DNA from: Neurospora intermedia
Taxonomy: Eukaryota; Ascomycota; Sordariomycetes; Sordariales; Sordariaceae
Length of the DNA stretch: 64,000 nt
Assembly (NCBI GenBank): GCA_037102815.1
Contig: BTPP01000003.1
Coordinates: 3,844,001 to 3,908,000 of the forward strand
Direction of reading: 5' to 3'
A program made the translations under genes and the position numbers. Position 1 is the first letter of the stretch. Every line of letters starts with the position of its first letter. The notes beneath the pieces were generated by a model that saw nothing but the letters and a program-made list of their open reading frames with translations, ran no database searches and had not been told where the DNA came from. Below, piece after piece: positions 37,301 to 49,400 of the stretch.

Positions 37301-37497
37301 CCATTCTTCCTGCTGAGCCCGCTCCAGCGCGTGTAGTTCCACGAAACCGTGAACTATCACGGCATGAGACCACAGGATCCGGTGCTGAAGAACGGCCAAA
37401 GCGGAAGATGACCTTTCCCGGCTTCACTTCTGCTCGAGCAGGCGGCCCGTGGAGCAGAGAGGCACATGACCTATTGGAAACGGGGCGACCGGTTTGA
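34339..37497 (+). CDS. DUF2439 protein, Dbl2/Mte1/ZGRF1-N-like (recombination or telomere maintenance)
   Basis: A single exon of 1052 residues. The ATG at 34339 (MASVV) is chosen because the four codons before it start only at TTG; the context CCACCATGG is excellent. Residues about 20-100 form a DUF2439 domain: FLCLFTHDLKRKQKRWQDG, HTFNRRVMVYDDRGNYVGD, then HWRRDWDFDEGEEIELERGG. Proteins with this domain (S. pombe Dbl2, S. cerevisiae Mte1, the N-terminus of ZGRF1) regulate the FANCM/Mph1-type helicase at D-loops, breaks and telomeres. The remaining roughly 950 residues are disordered and Ser/Lys/Glu-rich, with an Asp-rich run near 400-415 and many KR-rich stretches suited to nuclear import. 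The C-terminus GGPWSREAHDLLETGRP resembles a short conserved tail seen in fungal members. No helicase domain is present. Confidence 0.85.
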   Translation: MASVVSSGRSDAGANETSSTAEVLEFLCLFTHDLKRKQKRWQDGRLKYHTFNRRVMVYDDRGNYVGDMHWRRDWDFDEGEEIELERGGVIVQVAECVARQQQDLSELIDKRAKEKEQRQALIASRPARPTPAHTPLRVTPRNNAQQDHFQLRHRPLNQLLGTPTGHHGRALVPDESPFEQRHDVGGSNDGADSSRPSKRRRYEDTPPSKMGYAQSLFGASLTLSGAPASSAPLRRPVVAKVQTRREPSPPQEAGPRQQVQSDAPTRTTHATRPNRMTAVRLDNMSRPRPAPAAPPEEGLFVSQEDYSDHVWETSSNRDDQRHHTEDSNTRPHGRSSFVTGPTTSEAAYSSKSLQIAKGKGTLLSSIEKGSALLSNNKNATSVRPRLTYSKQDKQTIILDRDDDDDGGDENDDGRKQRSDASPPPRSVIGGSSKRAAPVAGEIHDNKRKKTTSMKKSVTDKGARQKPQNEPDPVTTQDEPMAELKIKSRQKRGLLVLSEKPKRAQRPAKSPINQVAVELMETRTTNDKSAIHQQSVSDDSDDDPFAFPMPVVDTILPRKDKSRDSRRPEVFSESHRDRPVANQDQGESAAVAATNSQASPAKNRNQQEGQTLVRGSDYTLRSHHSHAAQNKENAQPKEVEAKKKFKPPEPKGKAHIEVDSEKEDGEISRYPRRRRTTRIPTSPVSSDESKTDEPESAAESADEELPQVPVGPRLAKLARKSIKSREVIGFVPSSSPVINIHKQAEPVPGHIPGESRSVTEESSTLHSSNTKDDITPQSPKVTGAEDHTGRTEKPELMLPLSGLKDVVDPASLQQPNRVSEKTSLVVTSSDSNDVTLGGGLSALFTDKQAPGNVLTGHTSNVANKTSGNVPADNAASATVRKHKLQLAQDIKEPPLPMPDQAGCDDGSEIKESRAKGETAISPSNESSVKDKRQTDIAVSVPVPLDGSVKTMSPVDNSSTSVATARIVNPATRGRKAALKSHAAGQVPQSILPAEPAPARVVPRNRELSRHETTGSGAEERPKRKMTFPGFTSARAGGPWSREAHDLLETGRPV

Positions 37498-39663
37498 AAG
37501 ACAATTGCCGCCATTGCCTTTGGCGTGAAGCTAGCATCAAGCAAAGCTCCATTGTACCAAGCCGCACAACCATAATCCAAGCTCTCTACATGCTTCCACC
37601 CTTCAAGACGCAGAAAGCCCAGTTGGTCGACGTCAACTATGCCTAGGAATGGATCATTATCGCCGATTGGCAGAGCAGTATCATCTCAACAGTGAGGAAG
37701 AAGGACCTGCCCGCTGCAATATTGATTTTTCTTGTCCCTTGTTATTGATGTGGCTTTTTTCGATATCGTGCAAAGTCACAAGACACAACATATGCATCCC
37801 AGTTGACCTTTTCATTATGCGTCAAAAGGCGGTCGAGATTGTAGTTAGGGCCTCTATAGTTGGTCGCCGGTACCTGAACTGGCACTCCTATAATAACTAA
37901 GCAATGCACCCGACGACGCATGTCCTACCCCAGAAAAAGGGCACCTATGCGAGCAATACGAGGACCAGTCAACTATCTACGCAGCGAAGATGGACACAAC
38001 TTCACCGACGTGAAAAGTATCATTATGTAGGTTGTTCCCAAGCTTGCCAATGACGCGTTTCCATCTCCAGGTACCCGGAAGGATCCGGTAGTCAGGAACA
38101 GGGCTCACGACATCACCAAGACGTCCAGGTGACACCCTATTGTAACCTCTTGGCAGAGGGTAATTGGGAGTCAATTGGAACGTGGGGCGAGCTTACTTCT
38201 CTCGACCTTCTCCTGCCTCACGCTCTGGTATCCGCACATTCAACGCACAAAGGCGGCGATGGCGTTCATCTGACAATACTAAAGACCAACGGCAAACATA
38301 CCCGTACCTACTCCTCGAGCCCGAGTACGATGACAGCTTGACCATCGAAAAGGAGCCGGATGACCCCCACAGCTGAGCTTGGAGGTAAAGTATTTCCTTG
38401 CTACCTTGCCGACTCCCGCCGCATACACCTCATGGCGATTTGCACATCAAGCCGACTTATTCCATGAACGATCGGAAATATCTCACTGAACGGCCTGGTT
38501 TACCCGACGGATATTTGCTTGAAATGATGGACCAAGAGACGTCTATTTTGTAAGGCTCAGCCGGTCAACGCTTTAAGGCATACAACGGGGGCAATCATCA
38601 TATGAGGGGTAAACATGAACAGCCACGAAAGTGTCCCATGCTCAGCTTGCCCGGTAATTGAGCTTATGTGCAATCCAGGTATGGACTCGTCAAATTCTGT
38701 CGTTGTACCAGAAAAAATTGCCCAGAGTTGGAAATTGTCTTTTGTGCTCACTTCCGGGATGTTCACTGACCTCGTCCATGACAAATTTGATGAGATCTTG
38801 GGGCCACAGCCTTCGCGGCGGTTTATTTCTACGACCATTCGGCAAGGGCCTCAACAATCTTGTCAGGGACGAGCTGGCCTCGTTTGGTGCGCGCTTTACT
38901 GACTATCGAAGACAAATATGGATGGTAAAGCCTCTTACCAAGTGGAAAGAGGCGCAGGAGACCATTATGCGCCAATTGGAAGGGCGGCCCATATTCCAAA
39001 GGGGCAGAATGAGGCTCGAAGCTGCACACAATTCGAGGTATTGACAAACGACTATATATGAATGGACGCTGTCCCATGACGAGAATTCAAAGTAAACGTC
39101 TTTTCCACGCTTCTTATTCCCCAACCTTCCATTGCTAGGAATCATCTTTGTTCAAGTCACTTGTGTTTGTCGCAGTCGCGCGCACTTTCGACAGACAACA
39201 GGCTGCTAATGTCTGCCTGAGGGTGTGCCTAGCCCCCTGATTCTTTGTGTACCGTACGTACTCTCACCGGAAAGGGTTCCCAAAAAAAGTTGAAGAGGCA
39301 CATACTTATCCTTCTGTTGAAATATTTTTCGTCAACCCTTCTTTTTACCTGCTTTTTCATTGGAAAAAGACCCTCCCTATTTTTCTTCATCGTTGATTCG
39401 GTCTTGAAACCCTATTCTCTTTTCCCTTGTTGCCTTCAAATCTGTTCCTCTCTACTCTGTACACGAACAGCACCAGGCATTGGACACTTGCGTGTCGCAG
39501 CCTTGTACACTCACATCTCCTTCATCCCCCCACCTATCTATACCAAGTCTTCGCCCTTCCGCTCAGCAGATCGGTTCTATTGTTAACCCCGGTTCTCATC
39601 ATTTCTATCTCAACCCGTCTCAGCCGCTGCTAAAAAAAAAATAACCTATAACCCATCAGCGTC
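37498..39663. other. Intergenic region with a possible eroded coding stretch
   Basis: Most of it shows no gene. The last part (about 39250-39660) is pyrimidine-rich and is the likely leader of the next gene, ending in an A9 run just before the ATG. The middle holds coding-like fragments described separately. Confidence 0.45.
38615..39044 (+). pseudogene. Possible eroded gene fragment (unknown)
   Basis: A 95-codon ATG frame (38615-38902) overlaps a second frame (open to 39044) whose C-terminal residues, RDELASFGARFTDYRR through QLEGRPIFQRGRMRLE, look protein-like (helical and amphipathic). The coding look passes from one frame to the other near 38840-38870, which suggests a frameshift in a decaying host gene or a missed small intron. 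No family was recognised, and chance is a fair alternative. Confidence 0.22.
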
Positions 39664-41725
39664 ATGTTCAGAGGCGGTTCAACCAAGCCTGATCAGGGCG
39701 CTGAGGGATCACGAAAACCACCCCCACAAGCTCAAAGGGCCTACAACCAGATGCGGGATGTCGAGGAAGAATTCAAACGTCCAGGGCACTTCAGAGAGGC
39801 CCTGCAGCAGCGCGAACGGGGAAGACAGAACGGCATCAGTTACAGTCCCTACCTCGAGATCCCATCACCCCATATTAGACGACATAGATCTCGTACTGGT
39901 TCGATCGGCAGTACTGGTCCAGCGTCAACACAAGGCTCGGATGGAGGAGTCGAGGACAGCGGGCGCAAGAGGCGTGGCCATCGTACCAAACCTTTGGAAG
40001 AACCCCAGAGACTTAGAACGGCATTTATTCGGACGTATGTTGGTGCTTGCGGAGAATGTCGCACACGTAAAGTCAAAGTATGTTGTCCTCTCTACCAAAC
40101 AAGCCCGTAGTTGATAGCATAGAATGGCTGACTCTTGTTTGTGAAACCGTCAGTGTACACACTTTGATGACACCGAGCTCGAGGCGAACTACCAGGCATC
40201 CAAACAGACAAGACGTTCAGTAGCCCCAATATTACCAAGTCGCCAGGTTCCCATCAGTTCGCCGGGACCATATTCCCCAGTTCAATGTCCAAACGAACTT
40301 TTCGGAGTTGGCAGCCACACCTCTGGTTGCCCTAACCAGCCGATCGTCAATCACCATGAACATCTACCCGACGACATCGTGCTCGAAAGCCCATCAACAC
40401 TGGTCAATACTTCCAGGGAGCGTTTCTTCCTTTCACGCGAAGACGCTCAGACCAGCGTCAATCCAGCCAATAGCCCAACCTATAGCCCAGCATACGCTGC
40501 CCCTCTTGTCTTTGATGGTCTATATACACCATTCCTCAACTCTCATCCCGTTTCCCCGATGCTGTCCTCGTCAGCTTCTTCTGTTGGAGATGTTGACAAA
40601 CCACTTGGCTTACTCGTCAGCGACTCAGTCACCAACGACCTCATCTGGGAATGCAAACGAGGAGCCGTCGATCCATGGGCAGTTGCGCGCACCGATAGTG
40701 AGTCGTATCAATGCCACGCACACTTTACAAACCACATTTCTTTTCTGGACCATTACAGGACTCAGCACGAGCCCTTCGTCAACGAGAGGATAGTACGTAG
40801 ATGTACATGCTGCGGCTATTTTGAAGGGCCTTTCGCTTCGAGATGCACAAAATGCCAAAACAGCTTTCACTTCATCTGCAATGCCTCTGGCCTGTTGGAC
40901 ACATGGTATTACGGTACCATTATGTCCCCTGCTCCCAGTCTGACGGCTGGCACATCGTCGATAACCACAGGACAAGGCTTCGGAAACGGACTGCTGGGCC
41001 CTCCATCGTTTGTTGGATCCAACTATTCCGGACCTAACTCTCATGTTTTTAACTCTTACGGATCCAATTCTTACGGTATCTACGGCAGCAGCTATGCCGG
41101 CTCCATGAGTAATCGGACTTTTGGAACGGCACCGATACCACGGTCTGAACACGGCTCTGCTCACCAAGCCCACCATGCAACCCCAAAACTCGATCTCGCT
41201 TGTGCCCACCACAATAAGAACTCGATCTCTCCCACAAAGGAGGACCACCCAACAATAACTCTCCTCGACCACCACCACCACCACCACCACCACCACCACT
41301 ACCACCACTACTTCCCTAAAAAGCCATTCTCATTCGCGAAATGCCGCGCCTTCCAAACGACAGTTTTCCTAATCTCTAAATCAGCTGACATTTCGTTGGA
41401 TCTCACAAATCCAAAGCTCAGCTTCTTCTGCCTTACATTGGTGCACCTTCTCATCCTGCTGCTTCTACTTCCTCTGGGCTTTTCAGACATGGATACCACC
41501 ACCACAGCCTCCTTTTCATCGTCTATAATCAAGCGGATTGCGGAAGGGGCTTTGCGATATGTTGGGTTAATGGGGCGGCATGGGCACATACCGTTCGTGC
41601 CGGTTGTGTGTAGTGCCGTTGGCGTGTTGGGAATGTGGATTGTGAGATCTGGATCCCAGTTTGTCCAAGAGGTTGTTGCTGGGGAGAGAGTGACAAGTTT
41701 GTTACCGATGTATTTGATTGCGTAA
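39664..41725 (+). CDS. Half-Zn2Cys6 / zinc-ribbon protein with His tract and hydrophobic C-terminus
   Basis: Two exons, 39664-40077 and 40154-41725, encode 661 residues. The intron (40078-40153, GTATGT..CAG with GGCTGAC branch) interrupts a zinc motif: C129-x2-C132-x6-C139, with C139 the first codon of exon 2. This C-x2-C-R-x-R-K-V-K-C pattern is the first half of a Zn2Cys6 cluster; no second half follows. A separate CxxC-x10-CxxC ribbon lies at C355/C358/C369/C372. Ten consecutive His codons (41270-41299) sit near residue 510. Two hydrophobic segments follow, about 560-580 (FFCLTLVHLLILLLLLPLGF) and 617-636. It could be a membrane-tethered DNA-binding regulator, or the 3' part could be misread if an undetected intron exists. 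Confidence 0.72.
41270..41311 (+). repeat. CAC/CCA trinucleotide repeat encoding polyhistidine
   Basis: Ten CAC codons in a row, followed by Tyr-His-His-Tyr, inside the 39664-41725 gene. The pure codon usage suggests replication slippage and likely length variation between isolates. Confidence 0.8.
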
Positions 41726-42699
41726 TGAGTGGTCAAAGGCGGAGCCTCTCCTTCTCCCGACTCAAGACCCTGATCCTCTTTTTTTTTCCCCTTTACCTCT
41801 TCGATTCGGTTCGCCGTCTGGTTCTATCGCGCTCGTGTTTCCGATTGTTGATGTCTCGCTGCATCAATAATCGTTCCGGTCTTGTCACTAATCTTTCAAC
41901 TCCTTAATTTATATAGAGGCTCGTTCCATGTCCTGCAGCCGAGCTTACGCTGATTCTGATAACATGATGAGGATGGTTTCGAAGGGAACATGGAGTTTTA
42001 TATACTGTCCACATGAGACAATTAGAAAATCCAGCTAGCCTATACTATTCTACATCCTAGCTGGGGGCCATTGGCTAGCCCCGCGTGTTCGCTCCTCGTT
42101 TCCAAGTTCCAACTATGAATGGGACTAACAGCCTCACGAGCGATGTTGTCCTCGATATGGCAGTAAGTGCCACTATTCCCACACACATCTAGTGTACATG
42201 GGAGGTGGACGATACTGGACACCAAGCGGACAAGGTTGTTAATTGTAAGGTGATGGTCGGTAGTTGGCAGTGGTTGCAAGGTCGCTGTTATCAATTGATG
42301 GTTACGAGCCCCCTTCCTCCCCCCCCTTCAGTTTTCTTCTCGTTCCTTACTGGGTTTGAGGTGTTGAAGAGTCACACACAGCCACCACCAGCAATCGCGA
42401 ATGGGGTCAGACACAGCCCACTTCCCGATTCCGATATCCCACGGGGTTGCGCATTGATGCGATTTGCAGACAGCGGCAATGGGCGGGAATGATGCAGAGT
42501 CATCGATTCAAGCTTTAGTTCTGTTTTGTCTAACCGTACCCGAGCGAATGGACGAGCAATTGTTGTCACCGTTGATGTTTGGAGAAGCGAAAGAGGAAGG
42601 ATGCTCACGCTGCAGTGCTCTGGGGGACCCATGCCCGAAAAGAACCCAGCATGTGCAAGCTTGGGTACATGGCCAATCAACGAAGCGCAATGAAGAAGA
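41726..42699. other. Intergenic up to the second AT-rich block
   Basis: No supportable gene. Short open frames on both strands overlap one another and have no recognisable content. It contains a C-run at about 42319-42327. Ordinary GC composition continues up to and slightly past the inverted-repeat border at 42708. Confidence 0.45.
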
Positions 42700-43129
42700 C
42701 TTGGAGCGGCAACGCATATCCGGAAGACTTAACGGTACGTACCTTGAAAATCCACCTGCGCACCTCTAATCTCGGAGAGCGCCGCCTGGGCGGTAGTACC
42801 GCCCCAATGGAGGTAGATGAAAAAAAACAATGATATAAATTCTATTTTTTATTCTAGATTCTTGAAAAATATTAAAGTATCGTAGTAGAAACGCGTCTAG
42901 CCCAATATTAAAGGGCAATAGTATAATACAATAGTATAATATTAATATTCGATGTATTATAATGTAAATTGAATTGTATATAGATATACTATTTATAAAG
43001 AGATTTCTGTTGTCCGTTTTAAATTTGCTATTACTTTCGTTGAATTATTAGTATTGTAATATAATAGGTTTTTTAGTAGTATAAAATTAGTAGTATAGTA
43101 ATAGTTAAATTATTCGGTGAAAAAAAGAA

Positions 43130-43400
43130 TGTAATGTATTATCACGGGCAAAGGGTAGATGGTAGATGTGATTATGCGTAATTGCACGAAGGAGAAAGGA
43201 AGAGAAGTGCAGCCGAGTGCCCGGAAGGCTGGCCTTATGAAGGCGACCGCCGGCGGGTCTGACCGACCCGCGGCAGGCAGCGTTCTGACCAATCAGCTGC
43301 CGGCAATTCGCCGGCAGTAATGATATAACAGCGTACAGCAGTCTTAGAAGCTGCTGTACGCTAGCACTAAGTACAAGGTATATAAACTAGCCCTATAATA
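43130..43400 (-). repeat. Left (3') LTR of the second gypsy element
   Basis: 271 bp, paired with 50082-50352. It contains a GC-rich core with three stem-loops: GCGGGTC/GACCCGC (43253-43271), CTGCCGGC/GCCGGCAG (43297-43317) and GCGTACAGCAG/CTGCTGTACGC (43331-43361). The outer left part is nearly unmutated and the inner right part is AT-converted. Confidence 0.85.
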
Positions 43401-46400
43401 CTTCCCCGGACTAAAAGAAGCTATATAGCTAATTAATATTATATAAAATAATAGAAATCCCTATTAAACGAGTAGTCCGCTCTCGAAAAGCCTTTACCGC
43501 CGCCGGCGGTTATCGTTATAACCTCCGCCATAGAATTGGAACTTCCCGCTCTACCTCCTTCTCCTTCTCCTTCCGCCTCTTCTCTACTACCGCCTAAGCT
43601 AGTAGGTACGGCACTTCCGGGTATCCGTCGTAGAAGGCCTATACGGCATCGGGGGCTATAAATATATTAATATATAGCTATTATAACAGCGTATATAGGG
43701 GTACCTAAATAATAAAATATTCTTAACAACCTTTATTATTCTTCTAGTATCTATTAATCCTCTTAAATTCGTATTCTACCGAATCCTCCCTATTATCGGT
43801 CCTCTTTATAATTCGGCTATAGTTAGTACGAACGTCCTATTCCTCTACGTCCGTCTATCCTAATAGACCCTCCTCGTCCTATAATTTAATTTTACTAACG
43901 TAGAATATTAGACTATACTTTATATTAATTAAGAATTTAAATATAATTTAATAATTATTTACTTTAAGGATTTTAAACGATCCTTTAAAAAAAGGTATAA
44001 ATTTAGTATAGGGGTAGTTAATATTAAGGTTCTCGGTATTAAGAAGGACCCTATCCCCCTTCTTATACTTTAATGTATTTAATCGATAAGTATTCGTATT
44101 ATTCTTATAACGCTACTAGGCCTATTATATTTAATTCGTAACGAAGTTTAATATTTATTTAAACTAATCAATTAATTTATTAACTTTAAAGTACTTAATT
44201 TATTATACTACTAATATCTCTAGCGGGTATAATTTAATTAATTTAATACCTATACAGGAGTAGAAACTATAATTAATAAAGAAGGGGGAGATATTAATAG
44301 TCTTAGAAATTAAATTATTCCCAACGAACTCTACAATTAATAACTAATTTACTTAATCGTCCTATATTTAATTAATATAAAAGCGAAGGTATTTTTCTAT
44401 TTTAATATTAATACGTTTAATTTAATTATTAGTAGTAGGGTAGAAAGCGGAGGAAGGTTTAAGGGCGACTTCTAATTATAATAATAAGGCTCTTTAAAAT
44501 TACAAAATAAATTAGGTATTATAATTGAAAATAATAGAGTCCGGTAGTTTGTAAATACTATAAATTCTTTCTATAAAACGTTCTACTAATTCCTCTATTA
44601 TTAAATTTATAGTAGGGATATAATACTGTATTTTTATTAATCGATTAATAATAACGGCGATATATTTAAAATTTTATCCGTAGTGTAAATAAAGTATAAG
44701 TAGGGTAATATAATCAATTAAAATATCCCTCTATAGCGCAAATAGTACCGCCAACGGTTTTAAAAAACTATAGGGGGCGTACTATAATAATTTAGATTTA
44801 GTATATACCAAATAAATTTTATAGTACAACCGGACTATAATATATATTCCTAATTAAAAGAAAGAATATAATAATAGCGAATAGGTTTTTTTACGACCTA
44901 GGTGGCCGGCGGCGGGCAAATTATAAATATATTGGAGGAACGAGAGATAAAATTCTATATTAGTAGGGTCGACGAAGATAGCGTTATAAAAGTACGCCCA
45001 TCCTTAAATTACTCGGTATTCGGTAAAGGGGATCCGTTTTATATAATCTTTAACTTCTTTAGACTATATTTAATAATTAGGGTCCGATAAGTATATAATA
45101 ATATTCTAAAGTATTATCGACTTTTTATAACCCTCCGCTACTAAATTATCTATTAACTTCTTATTTAATACCTTTAAATTATAAATATATTCGGTATTAA
45201 TATTAACTTCCTTACCCTCGTCCTTTAAAATAAATACTCTATTAACGAAAATATTATAATTAAATAAAACTTTATTCCTAACTAATAACTTTTCGTCGGC
45301 TTTATCCTTAAGTAAATCCTTTAGCTTTCTATTCAACGTATTAGAATATACTTATAAAAATCTAAGGCGGTATTTAATTATAAAATTAAAATAGGAAAGG
45401 AATTAAAACTAATATATATAATAGAAGGTAAGTTATTTATTAATTATAAAGGTCTTTAAACTTCTATAGTCGGTAAGGACTTTAAACGGTTCTTAGGTAC
45501 CCTCTAATTTAGAACGCTACTCTTCGAAGGTTTTAATAATAGTAAATAATTCTTTATTATAAATATCGTAATTATATTCGGCCGAGGAATATTATTAATT
45601 AAAGTAAGCGACCGGGTATAAAACTCCCTTCTTATTATACTAAGATAGTATACTACCGCAAACCTAATTCGAAGCGTCCGTTTCGACGACGGTCTATTTA
45701 GACTAATTATAAATTCGAAGTATTAAACTATTATTAAAGGCCTTTTTAAAGGCCTTAAAGGACTTTTAATATTAATTGGTCTATTACTAATTAGCCGACT
45801 TCTTTATTAATTCGTATAGCGGACTAACAATAATTAAAAAGTATTTAATAAATTATCAGTAGAAATTAATAAAGCCTAAGAAGCGCTACAACGCTCTCTT
45901 AATTTCTAGAGCTTCCTAAATTATAATAGCGAAAACCTTATCGGAGTCTATTTTAAAACCTCCCAATATAATAATTAAACTTAGGTATTTTATTCTTATA
46001 ATATAGAATTTATACTTATTAATATCAATTTAAAATCCCGCTCGGATTATTCGCTAAAGGACCTCCCTAACGTAATTTTTATAATCTACCTTATTATTTA
46101 AATAGACTAAAACGTTATTAAAGTATACTATTGTATATATATTAAAAATATTATATAGAACGTTATTAATATAGTTCTAGAACGTCCTTAGGGCGCCCTA
46201 GAGACTAAATAGGTAAATAATAAATTCGTAGAGGCTAAAACGGATTATAAATATAATTAGCTATTTATATCCTTCCTTTATACGGATTTTATTAAATACG
46301 GCGATTATATTAAACTTAATAAAAATCCTCGCATAATAAATAGCGTCGAATATCTCCTTAATTAATAGTAATAGATAGTACAATTTTAGTATTATATTAT

Positions 46401-49400
46401 TAATATTTTAATAATTAATATAAATATAAATACTATTACCCGGCTTCTTAATTAAGAGGATGGAGGAAATAATTGCCAATTAAAATAGACGGATAAAACT
46501 CTTTTTTAAATTATTATTAATCTATTTCTTAATAATATTAATTTTAATTAGGGATATATAATGCAACCTTATATTAAACGGGGTCATTCCCAATTAAAAT
46601 TCAATCTTATAATTATAGGATCGGTTAGGCGGGACCTTTTTAATTAAGGATAAGAGGAAGGCTATTACTTTATTAATATAATACTATCCCTCTATCTTCT
46701 TTAGGATAGTAATAATTTTATTTTTTATTTTAATCGGGCGGTCGGCTTTATCGAAGAATTTCCTTGTATCTTTATTAGAAATTTTAATTAAATATATATA
46801 CTGAATCGTTTCTTCGCAAAGAGGCGCGTCCTAATCGAATACGCCGGTTAAATAAATAGCTTTAACTAAAATCGCCACTTCTTAGAATTCCTCAAATAAG
46901 TAAGCACTAATTAAATTATCGATAAAAGGGTAGAACTAGGGAGGGAGACTTTCCTTATATTATTAACTATTACCGGCTATAATATCTACGACCATTTCCT
47001 CGGTTAAATCTATATCCCGGATTTCTACCGCAGCAGCCAACCTCTTAAATTTAGTATAATTCGTAATATACAACTATAATTATTAAAACTCGCAAACGAA
47101 ATTGAAAGTAACTGCGTTAAATTCCTTAATATTATTTAATTTAATAGAAAAGTCCGTATCGAAATCGTAGTAACGACCGGTACAAGGGCGCTTCGTACCC
47201 GTAAAAATATATTAGCCGTTAAGGCGGATATAAGGTTCGTAGAGTATTAGACTCTTAGTTTTAATTAAAAGAGTAGTTATACCGGTAATATTAACTTTAA
47301 ATCCGGCCCTATTAATTATTAGTACCTTAATAGGGGGCGAAATAGGTTAGTAGCTAGTTTAAACAATAGGTAAAATCGCTATAGCCTCTTCTACCCTAGA
47401 AGGTAGTAGTAGCGGCGGCGGCGGTAGTGGCGACGATTCTACTTAAATAGAACTAATAATTCTACTTTACGAAGGGAATATTAATATTAATATATTTTCA
47501 ATAAAGCCTGCAACCTCGTCCCTTAGAATTATTACTATTATTAATATTAGTACTTCCCTAATTACGTTGTATTTTAGTAAAGGCTAGGGAATTAGGGCGA
47601 CCCTACTACGGATAGCCGCGGCCGAGATTCAATTAGTAAGGGCTCTCGGCGCTTTTAATTAGTCTTTAAAGAAGTTAATGGGTAGATATCGTCCCTTATA
47701 TACTAGGCTAGTAAAATGTATTCTATACTAATTGTAATTAATTTTTAGTTTGTAATATTATATTTATAGGAATCCTAAAATAATTAAATAGTTCTTCGAA
47801 ATATTATAAATTAGGAAGGTAATTATTTCGGTATAGTACTTAATATGGAATTTAGTTATTACCCCTTTAAAAATAATACTTTTAATTATTCTATTGGCGA
47901 GAATAAGCTTCTTTACCTAACGGAAGTAGAAACGAGAGAAGTTATATTTAATAACGAAAGAATAATTAATAAAAGTAAACGTAGAGTAATTAGAATTAAT
48001 AAGGGTAATATAATAAATTTCATATAATTTAATTATAATATAAAAGGATAAGAATATTAAATTTAAAGAAGTAGAACTATTTAATAATTATATTCTAACC
48101 TCCTCTAAATCCTCTAACTTTAAAAAGTCTAAAATTCGTCTCTATAATAATAATAAGAAGGGCTTCTATACGCAACTAGGTATAGAAGTTAAACGTTTTC
48201 CGGCTTATTATAATATTTATTACCGGCTACGGCGGTAGCGACGGCGGCGGCTATAATTAGGGTAGTAGCGGCGGTAGCGGTAGGTATAGTTTCGGTAATA
48301 TAAACTTCCTCCTTATTATAATAACCCTTACCTCTTCCTCTACCCTTATTCTTCTTACCCTTATTGTATTAAGGACCTTAAAAACTATAATTAATTAAAG
48401 TGAGGCAATTACGGATAATATAATTATTACTACTATAATAGCGGTATTTACCCTTATAAGTATATTAATTGAAAATGTTTTTATAAATAAAAACGGCGAG
48501 GTTAATAGCGTCGAAGTCTATTTTATTATTACTCCAATTAATAAGAATATTATCGGCGCTGTAGGAATTAGTACTACCCGTATTAATATTAATATTACTA
48601 AAACTTCTACCGGTAGGGGCGCTATTACTAAAGATACGGGTATTTATCTTATAGTAGTAATTAGTATCCTTTAAATTACTGGCGATTATATAGTAGACTA
48701 TAAATTATTTTTTAAAATCGTTAACCTTAAGAAGGTTATAATATACGAGAATATTACGGAGGTGCTTATTAATTTTATTACGTAAGTAATAGACCTTTAT
48801 AGAATTATTAAGGCTATAGAAGTTTATTAAATTAGTAAATTCTAATTTAAATTCCGTAAAAGATATATTCTTTATAAAGAATTCCTTAAAGTAACGACTA
48901 ACGTTTATTTTCAAATTAATATTCTAGAAACGGGTAACTAAATACTCTATAAATTCGGCGCCTATCTTCTAACGCTAAGAATCCGTATTTCTTTTATTCT
49001 AAATAATATCCAAATTATTCTAAATACCTAATAAAATTTCGGGACCTAATAGTATAGTAGTACGGATAATTTTAACGTCCTTATTAATATAAAAGAAGGG
49101 GTTATACTTCTATTAGGATTAGATACGGAAACGCTATACTTTAAAAATCTCGTACTTATAAGCGGCACTAATATTCTCCTTACTAGTAAAGATCGGCGGA
49201 TTTTCTATAGTCTACCTTAAGGATAATATCTTACTAATATTAATACTAGTACCGGATATTTTAATAAAATTATTATATAAAGTCTTAATATTAATACTAT
49301 AAAACTTAAACGTAGCGTAGTTTATAGTAAAATCGTCGAACTTCTTCTAGAGGGCGCTAAATTCGGTTATTAAATTAAAATAATCGAAGTTCTTCTAATT

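Noticed and set aside
34339-37497. Reading the DUF2439 gene as a helicase (ZGRF1-like)
   Set aside because: Only the N-terminal DUF2439 domain is present; no helicase motifs occur in the 1052 residues.
40698-40758. Possible intron with GTGAGT donor and ACAG acceptor in the 39664-41725 gene
   Set aside because: Splicing there shifts the frame into an early stop and no branch site is visible, while the unspliced frame continues openly into the zinc ribbon.
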